From NCBI RefSeq assembly GCF_963966145.1, contig NC_091051.1, positions 13,516,001 to 13,580,000 of the forward strand: a DNA stretch of 64,000 bases, in the 5' to 3' direction. A program made the translations under genes and the position numbers. This DNA is from Tenebrio molitor. Lineage: Eukaryota > Arthropoda > Insecta > Coleoptera > Tenebrionidae. Shown in pieces: positions 57,731 to 64,000 of the stretch (position 1 is its first letter; every line of letters starts with the position of its first letter). The notes under the pieces are model-generated. The model made no database searches. It was not told where the DNA came from and worked only from the letters and a program-made list of their open reading frames with translations.

Positions 57731-58736
57731 TAAAGTTGATTCAGCTAACCTAAAAAAATCGTTTGGTAACTAGCCCCATCTGTTGCAAAATTTTTAACAT
57801 AAATCTTTATGGGTTGATGGGGAAACCGCGTTTTTTATCAGTTTGGCGGAAAAATGTGAACCGGAATTGATACTACCCTTTCGACTGTTAGAGAAAATTC
57901 GAAATTTAAGTAAACCAATTATTATTTTTAATCGCAGTAACACCATATATGCAGCTTCTGTTGCTTTCATAGCAGGGTATATTGTAAAAAAATTAAATGA
58001 AATATTTCACTGCGACAGTTGTTTCTCTCCTGTATTGTCTTTTTCAACCCCTGGTCCTCTTTTACGTTCAATTAATCTTCAAAATCGTGGCGGTTTGACT
58101 TATCCAAATTATCAGTTTGTAAATTTTTTTAAAGAATTGGCAGATATTGCCACCACAGAAATTTTATCATATTTGGCCCAAGAAAATATTTGCAAACAAC
58201 TCGTAACAATTTTACTTCCACATTTAATTCGTAATTCCCTCTTTATCTGTAACACACATAAAGACAAAATTTGTAAAGTTATTATAGAATTATTGATGAA
58301 ACCACTTTTAAATAATAGGTAGTAGTTCACAAAAAACTGATTCCATAAAAAGAAAATCAATTGCTAATAAACCCATAAGTGGAAACGTTTTAAAATTATA
58401 ATACTACGTATCTACCAACGAGGTACCTACATACCTACCTACCTATCCACCCATTTAGGTATTTTTTTAGTTATCACTCCTTTATGCTGTTTAAATTAAG
58501 TTACTTTCGAGTTTTGTTCCTTTTCCATTGTTTTATGTAAATAATGTATTAAATATAGTTATATATTTTCCAGTTTTACAAGACTATTACATATTTTCAT
58601 TTGATTTTCATATCTTTTTGAAACTTCATGACTTTTGAAAAGAAACGTCAATGATTGTTATTAACATTTTTCTCCGCTAGTTGGGGCTAGTTACCAAACG
58701 ATTTTTTGAGGTTAGTAGAATCAATTTCAACCGTGG
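57731..58736. mobile_element. P4: about 1-kb element inserted in the left arm of P3
   Basis: Inverted ends share TTGATTC...CTAACCT and AAAAAATCGTTTGGTAACTA followed by GCCCC at about 57735-57778 and 58684-58733. The interruption is precise relative to the uninterrupted right arm of P3. It encloses a P-transposase C-terminal remnant. Confidence 0.6.
57843..58322 (+). pseudogene. P-element/THAP9-like transposase C-terminal fragment
   Basis: A 159-codon frame with SVAFIAGYIVKKLNEIFHCD followed by SCFSPVLSF, and later NRGGLTYPNYQFVNFF. The AGYIVKKL...CxxC block and the following GGLTYP motif are typical of the C-terminal part of P-element and THAP9-type transposases, as known from those families. 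THAP domain, GTP-binding insertion and catalytic blocks are missing, so it is a truncated relic. Confidence 0.6.
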
Positions 58737-59397
58737 AGGGAGAAAAGACTGGAGATGGCACTAATTCAAATAAGTGTACCCGCCCGCGAAAACTACAGAG
58801 TCATAAAAGGTTTCTGAATATAGACGCTAGGCCAATGGTTTCCTTCGCCTTCCTTCCAGGCGCATTTTGCTTCTTTATCTAGCGCATGGTGGACTGGGTC
58901 ATAAAAGGTTGTTGCACGTGCTTTTAGAGGGTTCGCATTTTTAACATGGGCAGCATAACAAGCGGATAGAGACTGCTAGCGACTTTCATTCCCAGTTTGG
59001 CACATGCGTATAACTAATAGGACTAATAGTGAATTCATTTCATAAAAGCAATATGTAGGTAAACTTTAAAACCGTCATAGTACAAGCGAATGTAATTAAA
59101 GTTTAAAATAAAACTGTTTTATTTAAAATACAAACTACGAGTAGATAGTTCAGCCTCATACTACCAGCGAGTGTTGTTTCAATAAGATTTACTAGAGATA
59201 CAGCGTGTCTCAAAATTGACGCACTAACTACTTAATCTTATCGAGAATGTTTAAATGTACAAGAGAAAAATATGGAAAAAATTCTTCAGACTTAACATTT
59301 TCAAATCGGGGAGGGTTAAATGTAAATAAATTTGGCATCGTTGCACGTAGGTAGTTTAAATAATAAAATTTACCTACATTTTAGCACTACAGTAACC

Positions 59398-59480
59398 TGA
59401 CAGAAATGAAAATACAAGTGGTTCACGAGTGATAATGTGCCCGATGGAGTTAAAAATGCAACCCACAACGCATTTTCTAA
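59398..59480. repeat. Half copy of the 7033-7209 foldback
   Basis: Resembles one arm (ACAAGTGGTTCACGAGTGAT, AAAATGCAACCCACAACGCA) with several substitutions. The opposite arm is absent, although CAGGTTTACG from the spacer follows near 59505. Confidence 0.55.
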
Positions 59481-59631
59481 TATAATTTTTTTGACATTTA
59501 TCTCAGGTTTACGGTAATCTCTTCTACACCGTAGTGCACCGTTAGTGCCCTATTTTTGGGACATCTGTATTTGAATACACACATTCAAATCTTTAAATAT
59601 TTTTTTATTCACTAATAAGAAAGTTAAAAAG

Positions 59632-59997
59632 TTAACAGTAGACATAACCACTAGAAATTAATATATTTAAACTATTTTTTATACATATGTACATGTACAT
59701 TTGTTTTTGACTAATTTTCCTTTGACTATTGACGATTGCACTGATCGCAATCTTTTCTGTTTCCTCGGCATTTGGTTTCCTTAATCTAGAAGTGCAACGT
59801 TTCTTCTTTTTGGTGGAAAACAATCGTCTTTGTGGTTCAATCTTTTTATTATGCGGAATCAGAATTTTACGAGCTTTAATTTTGATTTGGCTATTTTTTT
59901 GTCGTACAGCCGTAAGAGTTGGGGCTATTGGTGCAATCATTTTTTTCAGTACTTCCACTTCTTCCATGGATGTTATTGAATCAATAATATTATTCAA
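59632..59997 (-). CDS. ORF of unknown function in a mobile element
   Basis: 121 codons: MNNIIDSITSMEEVEVLKKM, IAPIAPTLTAVRQKNSQIK, then the basic KKIEPQRRLFSTKKKKRC and SRLRKPNAEE. The basic PQRRLFSTKKKK stretch looks like a nuclear-localising tail of a transposon-encoded protein. The C-terminal codons run into the inverted-repeat arm. No family assigned. Confidence 0.4.
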   Translation of the reverse strand: MNNIIDSITSMEEVEVLKKMIAPIAPTLTAVRQKNSQIKIKARKILIPHNKKIEPQRRLFSTKKKKRCTSRLRKPNAEETEKIAISAIVNSQRKISQKQMYMYICIKNSLNILISSGYVYC

Positions 59998-60035
59998 TGA
60001 TTGATTTTTTGACTTGTTTTTGTTCGTTATAAAAT

Positions 60036-60470
60036 TTATTTTTCTATTATTGATTCAAAAAATTGGAATTCACGCATAGTTATCGGTGCCTGAAGTGGGT
60101 CATTTTCTAACGTGTATTTCTTTTTGCATTGTTAGTAAGATCGAAACCATAGAAACCATACAAAACAGTGTGTGAAATGCGATTTCACGCACACGACTAT
60201 TTCTGTGTTTCACTTCACGCACTGTATTTTATTAGTTACCTAGCAACATGGTCACTGCATTGAAACTTCAGAGTTCCTTCAAAAATTTGAATTTTTAATT
60301 TCAATTTTTTGAATCAATTATAGAAAAAATATTGTTTATATTTCGTGCGTGAAGATGTTTTTGTGCATTCAAAGGCTTATACTGCCTCGACCTTCGTCTC
60401 GGCGTAAAAGACCTTTTCATGCACAAAAAACACTCTCTTCACGCACTTAATATAAAAATAACTATTTTTC
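60036..60470 (-). repeat. 435-bp segment shared with the 46-kb element
   Basis: Reverse complement of about 46124-46555, with only a few differences visible by eye. It contains several opposed GTGCGTGAAG/CTTCACGCAC motifs, the CCTCGACCTTCGTCTCGG core and TGATTCAAAAAATTG inverted near its end. No protein. The identity stops abruptly on both sides. Confidence 0.8.
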
Positions 60471-61546
60471 CAACTTTTTTTTTTCTCAAAAATTTCCTTA
60501 TGTAAGATAACAACATTTTTATACTGTCATTTAGACAATTAAAAGGGCTATCAGAATCAAGAAAAAAAATAAGGTGTTTCCACTTAAAAAAAGTATCGAT
60601 GACGTCATACTCGAAAACAAATAACTGCTTGGAATTTTATTTTGTACTAAAAAATGTATTTTTATAAACTAAAATTGACTTGTCCAAAGATTTTTTTGAA
60701 AAAAAAAAGTTTACTTTTTAAAAAATGTATTCCATACTTTTGCCGCTCACTGTATATTAATTTCTAGTGGTTATGTCTTCTGTTAACTTTTTAACTTTAT
60801 TAGTGAATACAAAATATTTAAAGATTTGAATGTATTCAAATATGTATAGTAAACCTTATTGAAACAATTTTTTAGGTAGGTACTTTAAATTGATTGTTTA
60901 AATAATTTTCTAATATTAAACTCGCTGGTAGTACAATGAGGGACATGGAATCCTGGGCAGTCTGCTATTGTCATTTCAGAAAGTGTCAATGTAAAAGCAC
61001 CTTTACTGTCATTATAATTGATATTTTCAAAAAAACTGTCAAATTAACTTAAGGTTGGTTATGAGTAGCTAAGGTATGGTTTAGAAATTTTGACAACTGA
61101 ATGACACATCTGCCCAGTTTTCCGTGTCCCCAATAGTATGAGGGTGAACTATCTACTGGTAGCTTGTATTTTAAATAAAACAGTTTTATTTTAAAGTTTA
61201 ATTACATTCGCTTGTACTATGACGGTTTTAAAGTTCACCCACATATTGCTTTTATGAAATGAATTCACTATTACTCCTATTAGTTATACGCATGTGCCAA
61301 ACTGGGAATAAAAGTCGCTAGCAGTCTCTATCCGCTTGTGGCAGCATAGGAAATGCCATCTCCAGTCTTTTCTCCCTCCACGATTTGAACACTGAAAATT
61401 GGCGTATTGGGACGGCCGTATGGAGCGCAGCGGAAGCTAGATGAAGTTGGCCATGGGATAGTGATGAAGTGGTGCCATCTGTTTGTTAGACATCAAGGTA
61501 AAATTGCCGTCAAATTTGAAATTTTGTCAATCAAAAAACTCTGAAA

Positions 61547-61678
61547 ATGCTCATTAAATGCATTATTTGTGGCAATTCTGAAAAACCTTTATTTCAATTT
61601 CCCAGCGACAGTGGAGTTAGAGCTAAATCGTTTGAGGTTCTTCGGGAAATTTGTGGTACTAGAAAAGAAATTCGTTAA
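61547..61678 (+). pseudogene. THAP-type zinc-finger N-terminal fragment
   Basis: A 43-residue frame: MLIKCIICGNSEKPLFQFPS, then RAKSFEVLREICGTR and a stop. CxxC near the N-terminus plus FQFP resembles the start of a THAP domain; the CxxH half is lost. It directly precedes a P1-type end at 61676-61702. Confidence 0.45.
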
Positions 61679-61852
61679 CATAGTTTAATGAAGTTGGTCA
61701 TGTGATGGAGATGAATTGGCGATATCTAGTGAAATTTAGAATAACCACACATTTAAAAAGTTAAATATCAGGTTATGTTATATGCCATTTCATTGTCAAG
61801 AACTGTCAGTTTATACTTTTATGACACTATGGCAGGAACATGAAAAATTAGT

Positions 61853-62226
61853 TAGCGTCTTAGAACCTCGAATTCTGTAATTCTTGCATCGTTTTACTCC
61901 GAAATGATCAAGTTCCATGACGAAATTCCCATTCGGAGTGGTTTTGCTGTGATCTTTCATACTTGCTTGTGTAAAAACCTATTTAGAGGAAAGTTAGCGT
62001 CTTAAAACCTCGATTTCTGTAATTCTTGCATCGTTTTACTCCGGAATGTTCAAGTTCCACGACGAAATTCCGATTCGGCGTTAGTTTGCTGTGATTAGTC
62101 TATGGCTGTGGTCCTTCACACTTGCGTGCGTAAAAACGCATTTAGAGGAAAGTTAGCGTCTTAGAACCTCGAATTCTGTAATGCTTGCATCGTTTTACTA
62201 CGAAATGATCAAGTTCCACGACGAAA
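61853..62226. repeat. Tandem repeat, about 140-160 bp unit, 2.5 copies
   Basis: Units start at about 61853, 61995 and 62154, each with TTAGCGTCTTARAACCTCG, TTCTGTAATKCTTGCATCG, AATGWTCAAGTTCCAYGACG. Unit 2 carries an 18-bp insertion (ATTAGTCTATGGCTGTGG region). Unit 3 stops after about 73 bp. Confidence 0.75.
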
Positions 62227-62343
62227 ACGTATAAACTGACAGTTTTTGACAATGAAATAGCATATAACATAACCTGATATTTAACTTTTTAAATGTGTGG
62301 TTATTCTAAATTTCACTAGATATCGCCACTTCATCTCCATCAT

Positions 62344-63399
62344 CATAGACAACACAGTAAACCTATAGAACGCAAACTCCTATGCATTTTATCGTTTTTT
62401 TTGGAAACGCACCCACCACAAGCCGTCAGGGGACGCTGCCGTTTTATAAAAATTAAAATCGCGGAAACTTATGCCAAAATTTAAAAAAAATATATATTTT
62501 GACATTTTAAGTCATAAATAATAAATCTACTGTTACGAGAATTTGCAGAGTGCAAAGGTATTTAAACCATGTGGAACTCGCCATAGATTTTCAAATCCAA
62601 TTAAATATCCTGGGCATTTTATGGAATGGATTAAAAACACGGGTAACAAGCAGTTATCAACTTTGGAGCCTATGAAAGTGTAGGTATAACAGCTACACTG
62701 TGTGTGGAATTCATTTTACCAGCAAAGACTTCGGCACGAACGAATATGGCCGTAGATACCCTCGATACAACTTTCCTCCTTTTCCAGTCCAGACTTACTT
62801 CCAGTACTAGACTGTGTAACAAATTTTTAACTGAAAACTATTTTTTATAGAATTTTCATCCGATCTACTGATCTACGATATTTCTACTGAAGACGCTATA
62901 AGTAAATTGTGTAAACCCTGTTTTATGTAGTAATGAAGATATAAATTCTTGTGAAAGTTTCAAAAAGAAAATAAGAAAAGCTGAGCATAATCAAAATTAT
63001 AAAAAGCCAGAATGTTAATCCAAAATTCGGGCTGCAACTACGGGCTGCAGTGTACCGAAAACGTTACATGCAAAATTCGATGTCAAAATAAAGAGCAAAA
63101 TTTTGAAGGTGAGGACGCCATAAAGCTCTGTTTGTCGCAATTGAGGAAAAGAAACACCAAATCAAAATTTATAAAAATGCAATGGAAATGTATCGAAAAA
63201 AATTGAAAATAAAAACTTCAAAATAAATGTAATCTTTTAATTTCATAAATAAATTATTTTGAAAATTAAAATAAATAAAAAAAGCCAGGATATCCAGCTG
63301 GCTGTGTCTTATTTTGCACCTACCACAAGCCAGTAGATGGCGTCGGGGCACAAAAAACAATGGGAGTTTGCGTTCTATAGGTTTACTGTGTTGTCTATG
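62344..63399 (+). mobile_element. P2: P-element-like element with 8-bp target duplication
   Basis: Perfect inverted ends CATAGACAACACAGTAAACC followed by TATAGAACGCAAACTCC at 62344-62380 and 63363-63399. A perfect 8-bp direct repeat TCCATCAT flanks them at 62336-62343 and 63400-63407. This matches the P superfamily in TSD length, CA start and internal THAP remnant. 1056 bp, so a deletion derivative of a full element (normally about 3 kb). Confidence 0.85.
62549..62812 (+). pseudogene. THAP DNA-binding domain remnant inside P2
   Basis: Two frames of the same strand, separated by a small shift near 62678, together cover most of a THAP domain. The first has FKPCGTRHRFSNPIKYPGHF then MEWIKNTGN; the second has VCGIHFTSKDFGTNEYGRRY. 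The CGIHF (Cys-His) and DF of the C2CH finger are visible. The shift and a stop show it is inactive. Confidence 0.65.
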
Positions 63400-63767
63400 T
63401 CCATCATATGTCCATCATTCTATGTCCATCATCGACTTGTCATTTGGTTTACTTTTTTTCGACATTTGGGATGGCCATAACATAGTTTAATGAAGTTGGT
63501 CATGCATAAATAACTATAAATGTGTCAAATTTGTTGACAATTGCTTCGAAAGGTTATGTTTGTAATGTAATATTGTATGTAATCAATGTAATAAGTGAAA
63601 GAAATTAAAAATGGTCAAATTGACAGGAGCATAAAATAACCTCAAAGTGACCATCAATAAATAAACGTGCCTATTTTTTTGGTTTTTTCTGTTTCTGTCG
63701 TTTCAATAAAGAGAAAGCGAGTAAAGAAATCGTGACGTCACCTCAAAAGGGTAAAAATTGGACTATA

Positions 63768-64000
63768 CCGGGTGTCCCAGAACTGCCGCATGATATTTTA
63801 ATAACGTATTCCGGAGTGAAAATTAAGACTAAATTTGAAAGAATAAATGTCGAGGGCCGTAGGGTATTTAAATGGTAAACTATTGAAATTAACCAATCGT
63901 GTGAAGCTTTTTTCAACCTGTTTAAGGTATATTAAGTAATCCGACTAGTTGCTAGGAAACAACTTACATTTACATTTTTCAAAATTCTTATAAATTTCGC
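63768..64000. other. Window end with a possible Tc1-type left end
   Basis: TACCGGGTGTCCCAGAACTG from about 63766 resembles a mariner/Tc1-type terminus (GGGTGTCCCA next to TA). The partner end would lie beyond the window. No gene seen. Confidence 0.35.

Larger units (their letters stand above)
59568..60848. mobile_element. Inverted-repeat element inside P3
   Basis: Arms at about 59568-59665 and 60750-60848 match in inverted orientation: ATTCAAATCTTTAAATATTT, CACTAATAA, AGTTAAAAAGTTAACAG, ACATAACCACTAGAAATTAA. Inside lie a short minus-strand ORF and the 435-bp segment shared with 46 kb. Next to the right arm (about 60731-60752) is a lone Tc1-type end, CAGTGAGCGGCAAAAGTATG in complement. Confidence 0.6.
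57674..61455. mobile_element. P-element-like element P3, 3.8 kb, nested in P1
   Basis: Long inverted ends CATGGCCAACTTCATCTAGC, then TTCCGCTGCGCTCCATACGG and CCGTCCCAATA, lie at 57674-57724 and about 61405-61455. A 7-bp direct repeat GGATAGT flanks them (57667-57673, 61456-61462). The inverted arms resume at about 58735-59180 and 61125-61390, including GTGGAGGGAGAAAAGACTGG and GACTGCTAGCGACTTT. The left arm is split by the P4 insertion and another unmatched stretch (about 58768-58955). Confidence 0.7.
61699..63410. mobile_element. P6: inverted-repeat element interrupted by P2
   Basis: Left arm 61699-61825 (CATGTGATGGAGATGAA, CGATATCTAGTGAAATTTAG, AAAAGTTAAATATCAGG) is inverted at about 62228-62343. 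The right tip is completed beyond P2 at about 63408-63410. Its centre holds the tandem repeats at 61853-62226. Exact tips are uncertain. Confidence 0.5.
57593..63504. mobile_element. P-element-like composite P1, 5.9 kb
   Basis: Perfect inverted ends CATGACCAACTTCATTAAAC, continuing through TATGTTATGGCCAT, lie at 57593-57626 and 63471-63504. A perfect 7-bp direct repeat CATAAAT flanks them (57586-57592, 63505-63511). Ends beginning CA and a 7-8 bp duplication fit the P superfamily, as does THAP/P-like coding debris inside. A further partial copy of the right end occurs at 61676-61702. Almost all of its length is later insertions. Confidence 0.7.
57496..63765. mobile_element. Outer TA-flanked inverted-repeat element hosting the nest
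   Basis: TAGTCCAATTTTTACCCTTTTG at the left and its complement at the right (about 63744-63765) continue to GTGACGTCA-like sequence. TA flanks at 57494-57495 and 63766-63767. Without the inserted P-like DNA the host element would be only about 350 bp, a typical MITE. Confidence 0.65.

Overview
The window is AT-rich nuclear DNA from an arthropod, almost certainly an insect. It holds spliced genes with GT-AG introns from about 50 bp to 2 kb, a cuticular chitin deacetylase, insect-type UDP-glycosyltransferases, and a dense load of Tc1/mariner-, hAT-, PIF/Harbinger- and P-element-like DNA transposons. A beetle is my best guess, but that is inference. I saw no rRNA, tRNA, CRISPR or bacterial operon structure.

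Layout. 1-18.4 kb: gene-poor, a chain of short inverted-repeat transposons (many with a visible TA duplication) plus two GC-richer islands (about 2.65-3.55 and 12.2-12.95 kb). 18.4-21.4 kb (+): a TBC1D15/17-type Rab GAP. 25.5-27.3 kb (+): a secreted 561-residue serpin with an internal insertion. 28.4-32.0 kb (+): menin (MEN1). 33.9-34.35 kb (-): complex I subunit NDUFC2, head to head with 34.85-35.55 kb (+): CCDC134. 36.6-38.9 kb: more transposons and one ORF of foreign-looking composition. 39.3-43.3 kb (-): chitin deacetylase, CDA4 type. 43.5-50.5 kb (-): two intact tandem UDP-glycosyltransferases with the same exon plan, and between them a UGT remnant and several mobile elements. 52.9-55.8 kb (+): a five-exon gene joining a Mutator-like transposase-derived domain to a YqaJ-type nuclease, broken near its 3' end by a one-base frameshift. 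57.5-63.8 kb: at least four levels of nested transposons, with several P-element/THAP-like elements inside a larger TA-flanked inverted-repeat element.

The exon structures of all seven host genes were derived by hand, and every one closes in frame from ATG to stop. The host genes look like an ordinary mix of housekeeping (Rab GAP, menin, NDUFC2, CCDC134) and extracellular or detoxification functions (serpin, CDA4, UGTs), not a pathway. The unusual biology is in the mobile DNA: nested P-like elements with 7-8 bp target duplications, pairs of Tc1-like elements that share one TA, and a segment of about 435 bp present almost unchanged inside two different elements 14 kb apart.
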